A DNA stretch of 64,000 nt. It comes from Coptis chinensis. Lineage: Eukaryota; Streptophyta; Magnoliopsida; Ranunculales; Ranunculaceae. Both the position numbers and the translations under genes were made by a program. Shown here piece by piece: positions 24,001-35,895 of this stretch (positions are counted from its first letter, which is position 1; every line of letters starts with the position of its first letter). The notes under the pieces are model-generated. The model was given only the letters and a program-made list of their open reading frames with translations, was not told the DNA's origin and did not search any database. Location of the stretch: positions 40,944,501 through 41,008,500 of the forward strand of contig CM027377.1 in NCBI GenBank assembly GCA_015680905.1. Direction: 5' to 3'.

Positions 24001-27000
24001 TTTTATTTTATTTATTTCTCTATAAGTTGCTTTATTAATCTAGCTAAATTTTCTCTATATAATATGGTGAGTTCTCTGTATTGAAGCGGAGACTTGTGAG
24101 TAATCTTTATAACTAGGGAAGCTGGCTTATAAAGGGAATTATTTTGCTTCTGGTTGAAAAAATTAGCAATCAAGCTACTTCTTGGGCAGGCAAGCTTCTT
24201 TCATTTCAGGTTATTAGGCTGATTCTGGTGAAGTCAATCTATACTACTACACTAGCAAGCATTGCTATATTTAACAAGTAAATCCACAAATAGACACCTG
24301 CTGTCAGAAAAGAGTGTAAAATGGTTACGAGGAACTTCCTATGATCTGGCAGCCCTGGTGTTAGGAAGGGAGTGACAGTGAAATGGGACTTATATTGTAA
24401 ACCTCAAGATGTGGGAGGCGTCGACCTAAGGAGACTAAAAGATAGATGTAAACTTATCTTTCCTTGTGAAGATTGCATGGTATCTATTAACAGACAATGG
24501 TAATGTAATTTCACTCTATTCGTGCATGCAAAATTTAAAACGAGAACTGGTGACTGGATTCAATACCACAAGAACTCTACCTTGTGACTGGAGTAAGATG
24601 GGCCATGACAAAGTTGACACCACATTCTAGGTGGGTTACTGGAAGGGCACCAATGGTGATTTGGGGAGGGAGAACTGGTGTGGACAATCTTTGAAAGACA
24701 AATTGAACCTTAACCACACAGACGTCAGACACTGCAGGTCCAAAGTAGGTGATCTAACAGTTAATGGAGAGCGGTGCATTGGTCTTGTAGTGCAAGATAT
24801 TCTTAGCAGAGCTGGAATTCAGAAGTTACCAGTCTTGAGAAGTAGAACTGAAGATCAGAGAGTGTGTACTTGGTATACAAGAGGAACTTTCTCTTCCGAA
24901 GAAGCCTATGAGAGTATCAGGAAAAGGTTAAAATGGTATGGTAGTCGAGGAACTTAAAGAGAAAGTCATTACACCTGGACAAACCTATGGATTGAATCGG
25001 ATTCTATAGCTACAACGCAGGAATTTGGCAGGAAAGAAGTACCATGGCACATAAGGAACTTGGTTTTCCACCTATATGAATGAAACTTGGATTGGACTTT
25101 GTGACTTGCCCCCAGGGACGGAAGCCAGCTGATGCCCCGAGTCATAAGTGAATCAACTTCAGTGACCTCTAGGTTGTATCATCCATCCGCAGGGTCTTCT
25201 CCTCAGTAGAGAAAGAAATGTGATACAATGCTTGGAGCATTGCATAATCATCTCAACATGGAGGGAAGTGAATTTTGCTGCAGATCTAATAGCAAACCAG
25301 GGTGTTATGCTACATCCTAGTGGAACAAAGTGTTTTTTAGGGTAGGCCTCCATTATTATATAGGGTGGAGGACCCCCATAGAACCTATTTTTCCAGATTT
25401 GTCTAACACCCCCCCCCTTCTAAAACCCTGCTATTTTCTTATATTTATTGAAGTGATACATGACCGAAACTAAGGTTGTATCCTCTCTGCTTTCCAAACT
25501 TTCTTCTCCATTAACAACAATATTGTGTTACTTGGTATCAAAACTCCAAGTTAATATACTTAACAATAATATATCTTAATTACTAGATTCAAATGATTAT
25601 ATTGAGTGTGCCTATTTGGTGCACCAGTAACACTGTATATTCTTTTCTCTTTTACGCACTAACATAGTAAAAATAAAAAGACAAAATCTAGAGTTCGCCG
25701 GTTTATGGGTACGCATGCCATCTGAGCTCTCCACCAGCAAAAGGTGAGGGTGTATTGCATGGCAAGGTACTGGATCTAGGTTCTCCTAGCCCTGCGTACC
25801 GGTACAGCCAGCGCATGCTAGAAATGCTAAAATAAAAATAAAACAAAAGTGATCTTGTAAGCTTCAAGGATATCCTAAATACTTGAGCGTTTGAATCATT
25901 TGTTAATGATACAAAATGTTAAAAGAGTTGATAGAAGAGATGTTGACGTGAAAGCAAGGTCTTACTGAGAAAGGTCCCAAGCGGAGACTGTGAGACTATG
26001 GATAAAAGACCTTGAAGTTTTTCAGGATGAAAATGGGGGCGACCAAATTTCTAGATAAGCTTTTGTCAATAATTTCAAGAAGAAAAGAGGATCTCGATCT
26101 GTTGGGAAACCAAACTAATAGTCCGAGGGTGACCAGAGGCAAGTTCAGATGTCTGACATTAGTACAGCACTGGAGGTTGACATCCATAAATTGAAATCAA
26201 CGCTGTTCTCACTGTTAAAAAAAATCAATTTATGCATTTTTATAATACGAGTGTGCCAAAATTGGATAAAGAAATTCAGCCACTGCCCCATAAAGAGCAG
26301 GATGAGGTTGAGAATCAAAATTGGAACGCATTTATTTAACTTGTTAGCAATAATGAGAGAAAATACACACCTTGCCATCATATTCCTTGGTTGACAGGAC
26401 CTCTGGAGCTATGTATCCAGGTGTTCCAACTGTTGAGTGGGGTTTTGAGTGCAAAATACCAGACTGATTCAGAGAAAGAAACAACTACAATATTAAAAGG
26501 AAGGGAATCCATCGTCTCACATGGTATCAACCACAAGTTTTAGAATATACCAACCTTCGAATGACCAAAATCACATATTTTAAGGCGTGGGGACGTATTC
26601 ACATCTAACAGTGTATTTTCCAGTTTCAGGTCCCTGTGACAAATTTCCTGCAGTAATAACACAGTAAGAAATAAGATAATCTTAAAAAAAAAAAGACAAG
26701 GAGAATGGTATACCATAGAATGACAATAGCTGACTCCAGATATTAGCTGCTGAAAGAAGTATCTTGCCTGTTGCAGATTTTTGTAAGGAGAGAAAGTTAA
26801 TTTAGCACAAAGATCAGCAACCACAAACAGAAAAGGGTCACATATTTAAGTGGAGATATGGCAGGTTCATCCTATAACCTCATCTTCACTGAATCTTCCG
26901 TCGGTGCAAATCCTGTTGAAAAGCTCACCCCCAGCTGCATACTCCATTACAATAGCAAGATGTATTGGTGTCAATATGATCTACAAACGGAAACTATTTA

Positions 27001-27927
27001 AGTGTCATTTGAAGAATATTTCGACCGCATCATTGACATTCTTCGACTTGAATGTTTTTGATGAAAACTGAATGTGGACAACTAGAGATGGAAGGTGTGA
27101 TAAATGTCAAACAAGGAGAACACTCCAGCATTAGAAAGCAATATAATAACCTTGAGAAGACACATACACATGAACATTTATCACTAGGTTATACATTAGT
27201 GCGGTTGCTTTATTTTTATTTTATATACATATCAGCCAATTTTGCCATTTTTTAGTTGGGGGAAGCAGAACCAATTAGCAGCATTCAAATAAAGTGTAGA
27301 CCTTACGTGCAATCCTGATAATGTGAAGCAATCCTTGTCGAGGAGGTGTATGTAAACATATTGAGGCCTATCGCAATCGTTCCCGTACGATAGCTACTCT
27401 TCTATTAGTTAGCCTGACCCATGCATAAATTTCTTATAATATCTTTCAGAAGTTGCATCACACAAATCATGTAAGTTTAATCTTAAATAAATTGACCCTT
27501 AATTACCTCCTTGAACCGAACAATGTTTGGATGCTTCAAGGACCTGTGGTTGAAGATTTCCCTACGAACTTTCTCATCAATCTGGAGACAAGTGAGGGAT
27601 TGCCATTATTATCAAACTCAAAATAATGCAAATAAATGTATGCACGCGGTTGTATTGGGTGCAGAGTAAGAACAGTATACATATTATACAGCATCCAGAA
27701 CTCAAACTTGAAAAAATAAAAAGAACCCTAAAAAGAGAAAAAAAAAATGAACAAAACTCAGTTCATGTGAACGGTGAACCTATAAAGTTCAAATATAATG
27801 GTACCTTCTCCCCCCTTTCAAGGTATTTGACAGCAAAAAGCTCCTGAGTCTTCTTATCTCTCACAAGCCTTGCAACAGCAAACTTTCCAGACCCAAGTTC
27901 CTTCAGTAGTTCATACCTCTCCTCCAT
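18012..27927 (-). CDS. SnRK2-type serine/threonine protein kinase, copy A (nine exons)
   Basis: SnRK2 kinases act in osmotic-stress and abscisic acid signalling in cytosol and nucleus. Nine exons on the minus strand join to 326 codons with no stop: 27927-27805, 27581-27507, 26980-26879, 26767-26714, 26647-26555, 26463-26371, 19860-19756, 19662-19564 and 18248-18012. The ATG at 27927 opens [14 protein letters not shown]. Catalytic Lys (FAVKYLERG, residue 34), [11 protein letters not shown] and TPGYIAPE are present. The glycine-rich loop reads GSGKFAVA where copies B and C have GSGNFGVA, so the third glycine is lost and ATP handling may be impaired. The SnRK2 box ([13 protein letters not shown]) is kept, but the tail ends HNNREAEV without the usual acidic stretch. 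Overall it is nearest to rice SAPK3-like (subclass II) from memory. Intron 6 is 6.5 kb and holds hAT, copia and LINE insertions; intron 8 holds a MULE. Whether it is still expressed is unknown. Confidence 0.85.
18271..19481. mobile_element. MULE-type non-autonomous element in intron 8 of gene A
   Basis: The ends are CAGTTTTCTAGCTTTACCCC and its near-complement GGGGTAAAGCTAGAAAATG, followed inward by long inverted repeats (TTAGGCCAATTAGCTTTACC on one side, mirrored at about 19435-19470). Nine-base flanks AAACAGGAG (18262-18270) and AAAAAGGAG (19482-19490) differ at one base and fit a MULE TSD. The left end also carries a second, tandem copy of the terminal motif at about 18430. The AT-rich centre (about 18780-19150) includes ATCCGAATCCG-rich sequence resembling another small element. 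The corresponding intron in gene B is only about 105 bp and empty. Confidence 0.78.
20068..20497. mobile_element. hAT-type MITE rich in ATATCGCGATAT motifs, intron 6 of gene A
   Basis: Perfect 16 bp inverted ends CATAGTACAAAATATC / GATATTTTGTACTATG are flanked by the 8 bp direct repeat GTCTACAC (20060-20067 and 20498-20505). The interior is a run of GATATTTGGCGATATTT units. Gene B has the unoccupied site TGTCTACATTACTTTTGC at about 39380. A diverged relative sits at 50137 in gene C. Confidence 0.88.
20779..23751 (+). mobile_element. Ty1/copia element with both LTRs, intron 6 of gene A
   Basis: LTRs lie at 20779-21058 and 23476-23751, with TSD GTTAC at 20774-20778 and 23752-23756. By eye the LTRs differ at roughly eight sites plus two short indels, so the insertion is moderately young. 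A degenerate tRNA-Met type primer-binding site follows the 5' LTR. Parts recognised: integrase C-terminal region, reverse transcriptase ([22 protein letters not shown]) and RNase H ([15 protein letters not shown]). Gag and protease were not recognised. The element is broken. It lies opposite to the host gene's strand, inside intron 6, and gene B has the empty site at about 39727-39733. Confidence 0.93.
24110..25375 (+). mobile_element. L1-type LINE fragment in intron 6 of gene A (shared with B)
   Basis: Readable pieces in order are the end of the reverse transcriptase ([18 protein letters not shown] at about 24160), the zinc-binding region downstream of it (KGVTVKWDL, then FW-type segment [14 protein letters not shown] near 24670), and RNase H pieces (IESDSIA near 24990, [11 protein letters not shown] near 25265). 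Frames are broken. The same fragment lies in intron 6 of gene B at about 39960-41530, so it predates the A/B duplication. Confidence 0.82.
25376..26370. other. Intron 6 of gene A, remainder
   Basis: The part at about 25950-26200 (GAGACTGTGAGACTATGGAT) is paralogous to about 41640-41880 in gene B and about 55330-55560 in gene C. The block at about 25690-25830 is not seen in B or C and may be a small insertion. I cannot assign it to a family. Confidence 0.45.
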
Positions 27928-28708
27928 TCTTAAACTCAAAACAAAGAGAGAAAAACAAATAATATATGCAGAAACACTCCAAGAAACAATTTACTTTCAA
28001 AGTTAAATCTCAAATGAGGTAACAAGACTCTCCCATGCATAAAAATTCACACCAACCGTCTCTAGTTTTTTTCCCTCGCGAGTTTCAAACGAGTTTAAAC
28101 TGATGCTTTTATTAGTTTGTGTTTTTTTTGGTTGAAAAGAGGCATGAGGTTATGGCATTCTTCAAACTGCATTAATCATCTCCTTAAATACAATATTCCC
28201 ATCTTGTCATTTACTACAAACTGATGCTTTTGTTGACTTGTTAGTTGTAATGGGAAATCAAAAACTATTGCCTCTCCTTTGTTTATCTTTATTTAGATAT
28301 TTTTTGAAGAAACATTGCAAAAAGAATATTTGCTTCTACTTGTTTCCCATATTAAACTTCAATGGTGAGAAAACAAAGAATAGAGTAGTAGTCATAAACT
28401 ATTAAACATGGCTGATGTAATCATTACTGTCGGTATTTTAGACTTGAAGTTCAAGTTACTAGTGTACTACAATTCTACATGATCATATTATATACATATT
28501 TCCTACTCTAACTTCTTTTTTCTTAGTCAGTTACTACTTACTCCACATCTATTATACATTTCTCCATCGATTTTATTCCAAATTACGTCAATAACTAAAA
28601 TTTACAAAAACAAAAAAAAAAATGAAATGATCTGATCTGATTTTTTTTTTACTTCTAACGAAGACTAGCAATAGAACACAAAGCAAATTTCATAAATTTA
28701 GAGTATCC
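27928..28708 (-). promoter_or_regulatory. Upstream flank of SnRK2 gene A
   Basis: This holds the likely promoter and 5' UTR of gene A. Blocks are shared with the upstream flanks of gene B (about 43900-44390) and gene C (about 58140-58450), for example TTTTGTTGACTTGTTAGTTGTAATGGGAAATCAAA at about 28228-28262 and its counterparts. No single promoter element stands out. Confidence 0.45.
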
Positions 28709-28717
28709 AAAAAAAAA

Positions 28718-28813
28718 GGACAATTAGCGATACCCCCACATTTGAAGATCTCTTTTGCCATACCCCACATTTTCAATTTTTGCCAGTCAATAGTTAGTTG
28801 ACCGAGTTAAACC

Positions 28814-28845
<32 letters not shown>

Positions 28846-29289
28846 TACCTAATTAAATAGTAAAGGTTACCAAAATACCCCTCCACTAAAAAAAAAAAAA
28901 AAATAATGGTTGTGAGTTTACTGCTATTAAAAATCAACCTAATTAAATAGTGGAGGGGTATTTTGGTAGTCTCCACTATTTAATTAGGTCGTTTTTTTTT
29001 TTTTTTTAACAAACAAAAAAAAAGAAAGGAAAAAAGAGTGGTCGTGAGTTTACTGCTATTGAAAAATTGACTTAATTAAATAGTGGAGGGGTATTTTGGT
29101 AACCTCTACTATTTAATTAGGTCGATTTTTTTTATTATTTTTAGTTTTTTTTTTCTAATGGTTTGACTCGGTCAACTAACTGTTGACTAACGGAAGTTGA
29201 AAATGTGGGGGGTATCGCAAATGATCTTTAAATGTGGTGGGGGGTATCGCAAAAGAGATCTTCAAATGTGGGGGGTGTTGCTAATTCCC
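28718..29289. mobile_element. MULE-type MITE upstream of gene A
   Basis: Long inverted ends match (CACATTTGAAGATCTCTTTTG near 28739 and its complement near 29255). Internal inverted and direct copies of TTAATTAAATAGTGGAGGGG recur. Both flanks are exactly nine A residues (28709-28717, 29290-29298), consistent with a nine-base TSD. The empty paralogous site is visible upstream of gene B near 44366-44376 (ATCCAAAAAATACCAATTGG). Confidence 0.82.
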
Positions 29290-29349
29290 AAAAAAAAATA
29301 CCAATTGGCAGTGAGTAGAGTGTGTTAGGAATATACAACTTAATTATAT

Positions 29350-30042
29350 TGTACTTACTCTTTATCAATTACCAAACTATACAACACATTTTGTCTTGTA
29401 AGTATCTAGCTTGTACTTCTTAGTTAAATCCGAGCCTAGTGTAGATACACTATGTCCTTAAGACAGATTGTCCCCCTCAGGATGCTTGAAGATTGATAGA
29501 AAACTATCTCCGAAGATATAATGAATTTCCTTCTATAGAAAGCTAGCACTTTAATTTTATGGAATAAGCGAATACAATATAGTATATATTTAACTAAGAA
29601 CAAAGGAAGAAGAGAAACATCAAAACTCTGTGTGATATGGTGTGTCTTTCTCTCCAAATTAATCCACTATTTATAGGTGAGTGATGCCTCTTCGAAACAA
29701 TATAGTGACTTTTGAGAAAAAGTAAGCAACTCTTTGAAAAGTCACATGTTTCGGAAAGACATACCATTTCGGCATAAAATACTGTTTCGAACCAGTATCT
29801 ATTTTGAAAGGTCACACCTTTTTGACATAATGCATTGTTTCAAACCAGTGCACATTTTGAAAGATCGCACCTTTTCGACATAATGCACTGTTTCAAACCA
29901 GTGCACCCTTTCAAAAAAAAATCTCACTTTGAGTACTATTTTAAGAGAAACTCATTTCATCTCAAGTAGGGTAACTTGGAAGACAAATTACTCATTCATA
30001 TCTCAATGGATTTGTACAAAAAGCAAATCCATTTTTCTAACA
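29350..30042 (-). mobile_element. Probable solo LTR, minus orientation
   Basis: On the minus strand it begins TGTTAGAAAAATGG and ends GAGTAAGTACA, with a CCTATAAATAG box near 29670. Flanks TATAT / GATAT differ at one base, so the limits are tentative. Inside, about three tandem units of roughly 60 bp (TGTTTCAAACCAGTGCAC at about 29775-29915) repeat. No second LTR or coding region is attached. The paralogous spacer of gene B lacks it. Confidence 0.55.
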
Positions 30043-30225
30043 GATATTCCAATATATAGGATGATGCAAGACTTTAAATGCTTTATAAATATTATACACC
30101 TTAATATCAACTGATATTTTATGATGTTATAATGCAAAATGAGTATGTGTGAACAAAATATATTGTTAAATAATCATTATTAATCAAACCAAATCTCCAT
30201 TAGCATGAAATGAAAATAATATACG

Positions 30226-30335
30226 TGCCAACTAACTTAGTTGGTAAAACCTTTGGGTGATAATACCAAAAGTCTGGAATTCGACCCCCAACATCCAGTT
30301 GCTCTCAGTTTCTGAATAATAGTGTGTAATATGAG
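30226..30335 (+). mobile_element. tRNA-derived SINE fragment
   Basis: The sequence has an A-box-like TAGTTGGTAAAACC (30239) and a B-box-like GGAATTCGACCCC (30279) spaced as in a tRNA promoter, starting near GTGCCAACTAAC. The same place in the gene B spacer (about 47315) lacks it. The 3' end is not clear. Confidence 0.55.
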
Positions 30336-31070
30336 GTTTGATGCGTGTAAGTGGGAAGTTGTACCATGCCAGATATTATTTTTTCAAAATTTCAGTGGAA
30401 TGGTGCACTATTGGATATCCTTTGTTTTTTTTTCGATTTTTCAGCGGAACGGGCCACCAGATTAACAACATTGCTGAAAAGCTACTGAGAAGAGTACGTA
30501 GCTACTGCTACAAAATTCCATGTACATACTAAGCACGGCATATCCCAACAAAAAGAAAAAAAAACGCAGCCCTACGTGTGTAAGTGTGTTGGCTGTTGAT
30601 ACTGATGTCAGAAAAGAAATTCCACTCTCATTCCAACTCTGAGAGTGGCCTTGCGGAAACTTCAGGTTTGAGTTTGAACACCCCCAACGAAAACCAATGA
30701 TATGTTGATCGGAAAATATTTGGTTTTAGGATAGCTGAATCACTGAGAAGGCTGAGAGGACCTAGACATAAAAGTAGAGATCCAAAAAATGAAATGGCAA
30801 AGAAACAGAACTTTATTTCATTCTACCGTGCAACATGGTGAGACAAATCCACTAAGACTATCGAGTTTGTTCAAAAACAATGGTGATAGCACTTCATGGA
30901 AATTTCATGATTGATAAACTGGGTCAGCACTCAGCAGTCACCTACTTAAGAACCCAAAAGAATGCCCTGTGAACACGAGACCATCTATTCGTTCGATCCT
31001 TTTTCTGAATCAGTAGTACAAAGTGCTGATGAGCAGTTCTTCATCAATGAATACAGTACAAAAATTTTAG
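30336..31070 (-). other. Spacer and 3' flank block of SnRK2 gene B (distal part)
   Basis: The block at about 30930-31070 (AACCCAAAAGAATGCCCTGTG) matches the 3' flanks of genes A and C. It therefore belongs to gene B's 3' side and is now separated from gene B's last exon by a copia element, a Pack-MULE and a LINE. The rest, 30336-30900, shows nothing I can name. Confidence 0.6.
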
Positions 31071-34000
31071 TGTTGGTTTTGTGGAGCCGTCGAGCTTTGC
31101 TCCAGTGATGGTAGCGAGGAACTAACAATTGTGAAACATAGATGGCTGGATTAAGCCAGTTTTTTCACTCTTGGACGGCCCGTCAGCATTGTCCCACCTT
31201 TGTGTAGTTTTTTCTCTCCTGCATCGAAGCCAGATCTGACCAACTTTAAGAAGTTTGGACGACCCAAGAGAACCAACCGAGATCCATGCACATTTCTTCC
31301 TTCCTGTTTCGAAGTCGGCCCTGATGTGACCAACCTTGAGAAGTTTGGATGGCCCAGGTGAACCAACCGAAATTCGTCTTGACGGAATATTATGAAATTT
31401 TGACAGTTTGTCGAAATTTCAATAACCAAATCCATTTTCTCACGAAATTTTCTCCCCACCTATATAAAGAAACTTATGGTTAGGGTTGAAATAACTTTGA
31501 GAGATTCATTTGATGGGAATTGTGGGAGCTCTATTGAGCTAGGGTTTGAGTGAGGCTTCTTGTTCTTGATTCTTGTTACCTCTTGTAAACTCTCCAATCT
31601 TTGCTATATAAAGGAAACTCGGCTCTTGTGTGGATGTAGGTAACATTTACCGAACCACCTTAAATTTTTGTGTCTCTTTGCATCATTTACTTCCATATTT
31701 ATTGTTTGCTATGATTGTAATGATAAATCAGTGGTTTTGCTTGTTGAGTTTGTTGTGATAATTACCAAAGTCTTCGATGGGTGACTTCCTTGGTGTGATC
31801 TCCAAGTTGAAGTCATTTGGGATAGAAAGTAACTAGATTGAGGTGTGACTTTCTAGTGAAATCTCCCAACAAGTAGTATCAGAGCCGTTAGGTTGAATCA
31901 TTGTATACAAGATGTGTGAGGAAAAATCACACCTTTAGCATTGAGAGCTAGGTGTTTGAAGAAATTCCTCTGAGAGGTTCTCCACCGTTGTTTTGGTTCA
32001 GTGGAAGTCATGACGACCGACTAGAAAGCTACAAGATAGAGAAGTTTGATGGAACAAACTTCAACTATTAGAGGATGCAAATTGAGGATATACTCTATCA
32101 AAAGGATTTGTATGAACCTTTGATAAGAGAGAAGCCAACGAGTTACGAGCAAAGTGAATGGGATTTGCTAGATAGAAAAGCGTTGGCGACAATTCGATTG
32201 AGTCTCTCAAAGTCGGTGGCCTTCAATATTAAAAATGAGAAGAAGGCGGCGTCTCTCATGAAGGCACTCACATGCATGTATGAGCAACCTTCGGCCGCTA
32301 ACAAATTCTATTTGATTACCAAGCTCTTCTCCATGAGAATGTCGGAGAATGATTCCTTCAAGGACCACTTAAATGAATTCAACCAAACGAAAGACCAATT
32401 GGAGTTAGTTGAGATTACATTTAGTGATGAAGTGAGAACGTTAGAGTTAATAGGACAACTACCTCCAAGTTGGAAGGCTATGGTTGCGGCTATTAGTGGC
32501 TCGGCGGGAATGAATAAGTTGAAATTCGACGATGTTGTTAGTATGATACTTGCAGAGGAAATTCGAAGGAGTTTGGATGGGGCCTTGACATCGGGTTCGA
32601 CTTTGAGTACCGAGAGCAAAGGGATGCATGTGCACAAGGGTCGTGGTAGACCAAGAAATAAAAGGGGGAGAATGAACTCTCATGCCCCTAGTGATGAGCC
32701 TAGAGATGATATTATCATTATATGTTATAATTGTGGTTTGCCTGGCCACTATAGTAACCGATGCCAAGCACCAAAGAATGACAACTACAAGAAGAATCAA
32801 GAAGCTAATGTAGTTGAAGTGGAAGATGATGTTTTGATATGTTCGATGGAGAACAATAAAGAGTCTTGGGTTTTAGATTCCAGCGCATCATTCCATGTGA
32901 CCTCAAATCGAGAGTTCTCTGTGAACTACACCAAAGGTGACCTTGGAAAGGTCTTTCTTGGTGACGACCAATCTTGTGTTATTGTTGGCAAAGGTGACGT
33001 CCGTGTCATGTTGAAAGATAGGACATGGTTATAAAGGGATGTTCGACACGTTCCGGATTTGAGGAAGAATTTGATTTCGGTGGGTCAATTGGCTAGTGAA
33101 AGATTTGTTACAATCTTCACGAGGGATACTTGGAAAGTCTCTAAGGGTTCTCTAATAGTCGCTAAAGGTGATAAGGATGGTACTCTATACATGACCACAC
33201 ACAGGTGTGGGTCGAATGTCGTGGCAAATGGCAAAGAGGATCCGAATGTTTGGCACCACAGACTTGGTCACATAAGTGAGAAAGGAATGCAAATCGTTCA
33301 CTCCACTGGTAAATTCCCGTTAGAGTCGACGAACTTTGACTTCTGCAAGAATTGCATGTTTGAAAAGCAGAGAAGGGTGAGTTTTCAGGAGATGGGTCGA
33401 ACTCTGAAAGCTAGGAAGCTTGAGTTGATTCATACAGATGTCTGAGGCCAGCTAATGTCTCTTCACTTGGCGGAAAGTTATATTATGTGACTTTCATTGA
33501 TGACCATACTAGAAAGGTATGAGTCTATTTCTTAAGACACAAGTCTGAGGTATTAGAAGTGTTCAAGACATGGAAGACCATGGTTGAGAATGAGACATGC
33601 TTCAAGGTGAAGAAGCTGAGATCAGATAATTGTGGAGAGTATGTTGATTCAGGTTTTGAGAAGTATTGTGCTAACAGTGGCATCAAGATGGAAAAGACTT
33701 TGCGATGGACACTTCAGGAGAATGGAGTCGCAAAGCAGATGATTAGAACACTGATAGATAGGGCTAGGTGTATGCGTACACTAGCAGGCTTGCCTGAGCA
33801 ATTTTGGGTAGAGAGTGTTAGCACAACAACTTACCTGATCAACCGAGGACCGTCAGTACCTTTGGATTTCAGGATTCCAGAGGAAGTGTGGAGTGGGAAG
33901 GATGTGAACCTTTCCCATTTAAGAGTGTTTGGGTGTGAGTCCTATGTGCACACTAGTGACCAAGCTAGGAGTAAGCTTGATGTCAAGTGTACCTTCATTG

Positions 34001-35890
34001 GATATGGCGATGATGATCTTGGTTATCGTTTTTGGGATGACCAAAACCGGAAAATTATTCAAAGCAGAGATGCCTTGTTCAGTGAGACGGTTTTGTATAG
34101 GGACAGAAAAGAAGCACAGCCCGTGGAGCCGGTTACAGATAGTGTCATTGAGTATGTTGAGTTAGAAGGCTCTGATGTAAGTCGTGGTGTTGTGGAAGTT
34201 CTACAGTCAGATGATGATATATAGTAGTGACTCAGGTGAAGAGACTACGTCACCAAGTCCATCTCCACCTCGTGCACTAAGGAGGTTATCCAGGCAAACT
34301 GTACTGAGCATGAAATATCCTCTCTCCACCCATTTATTTATTGATGATGGTGAACCTCATTGCTATGATGCGGCATTGGAGGTTGGTGATGCTAGCGAAT
34401 GGGAGCTTGTTATGCATGATGAGACGAAGTCCCTCGTCTTTAGTGTCACTTGGGAGTTTGCCAAAGTACCCAAGGACGTGACTCTACAAAACAAATGGGT
34501 GTATCGAGTCAAGAAGGAACATGATGGTTCGAAGAGATATATGGCAATGATATTCTCCCCAAATACTTTTCAGTTAGTGTTTAATATTGTTGTAGCGGAA
34601 GGTTTAAATCTTAAACAGTTAGATGTGAAAACTACTCACCTCCATTGTGACCATGTTGAGGAGATTTACACCCGACAACTGTTGGGTTTCCTACGGAAGG
34701 ATAGAGAGAATATGGTGCGCAAGCTGAGAAAGAGCTTGCATGGTTTCCAACAAGCCCCTAGGCGATGGTACATGGTTTGCACGCACCCCGGATATATCCC
34801 ATGCAGTGGGAGTTGCTTGGAGGTTTATAGCTAACCTTGGCAAACATTATTGGGAAACGGTGAAACGGATATTGTGTTATTTATGGAGTACCACGGAGAC
34901 ATGTCTATGTTATGGTAGGGGTGTTGTGAAGATGAAATTGAATTATTCAACTTCATCTGGTCTTCTTGCTTGAAGACCATATTGGATGAGCCGAGTGTTT
35001 CATTAGTAAATTAGATTTGGATGGAGTTGTTACAATTGAGATGTGATGTGCTTGTAGAATCTCGACGGGTTCCAAATGGGAGATTGTTGGGTTTGTGGAA
35101 CCGTCGAGCTTTGCTCCGGTGATGGTAGCGAGGAACTAACAGTTGTGAAACATAGATGGCTGGATTAAGCCAGTTTTTTTTCACTCTTTGGGCCGGCCCC
35201 GTCGCCTTGTCCCACCTTTGTGTAGTTTTTTCTCTCCTGCATCGAAGTCAGCCTGATCTGACCAACTTTAAGAAGTTTGGACAACCCAAGAGAACCAACC
35301 GAGATCCATGCACATTTCTTCCTTCCTGTTTCGAAGTCGGCCTGATGTGACCAACCTTGAAAAGTTTGGATGGCCCAGGTGAACCAACCGAAATACGTCT
35401 TGACGAAATATTATGAAATTTTGACAGTTTGTCAAAATTTCAATAACCAAATCCATTTTCTCACGAAATTTTCTCCCTACCTATATAAAGAAACTTATAG
35501 TTAGGGTTGAGATAACTTTAAGAGATTCATTTTATGGGAATTGTGGGAGCTCTATTGAGCTAGGGTTTGAGTGAGGCTTCTTGTTCTTGATTCTTATTAT
35601 CTCTTGTAAACTCTCCAATCTTTGCTATAAAGGAAATTCGGCTCTTGTGTGGATGTAGATAACATTTACCGAGCCACCTTAAATCTTTGTGTCCCTTTGC
35701 ATCATTTACTTCCATATTTATTGTTTGCTATGATTGTGATGATAAATCAGTGATTTTGCTTGTTGAGTTTGTTGTGATAACTAACAAAGTCTTGGGTGGG
35801 TGATTTTCTTGGTGTGATCTCCAAGTTGAAGTCATTTGGGATAGAAAGTAACTAGATTGAGGTGTGACTTTCTAGTGAAATCTCCCAACA
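31071..35890 (+). mobile_element. Ty1/copia (TNT1/Tork-like) element with both LTRs
   Basis: LTRs lie at 31071-31871 and 35085-35890, both TGTTGG...CCCAACA, with TSD TTTAG at 31066-31070 and 35891-35895. A primer-binding site TAGTATCAGAGCC follows the 5' LTR, the classic initiator-Met type. Parts in order: gag (from about 32030, KFDGTNFNYWRMQIED-like), CCHC knuckle CYNCGLPGHYSNRC, protease-like VLDSSASFHVT, integrase, and a shortened reverse transcriptase region. The element is broken, with several breaks. The LTRs are close to each other in sequence, so the insertion is not ancient. It sits in the 3' flank of gene B; gene C keeps the empty site near 48989 (AACTTTAGCACATA). Confidence 0.93.
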
Positions 35891-35895
35891 TTTAG

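Noticed and set aside
25690-25830. A SINE in intron 6 of gene A
   Set aside because: The block is A-specific and has short palindromic parts, but no clear A-box/B-box pair, A-tail or TSD.
30226-30335. A tRNA gene on the plus strand
   Set aside because: Same reasoning: promoter boxes without a full tRNA fold, absent from the paralogous spacer.
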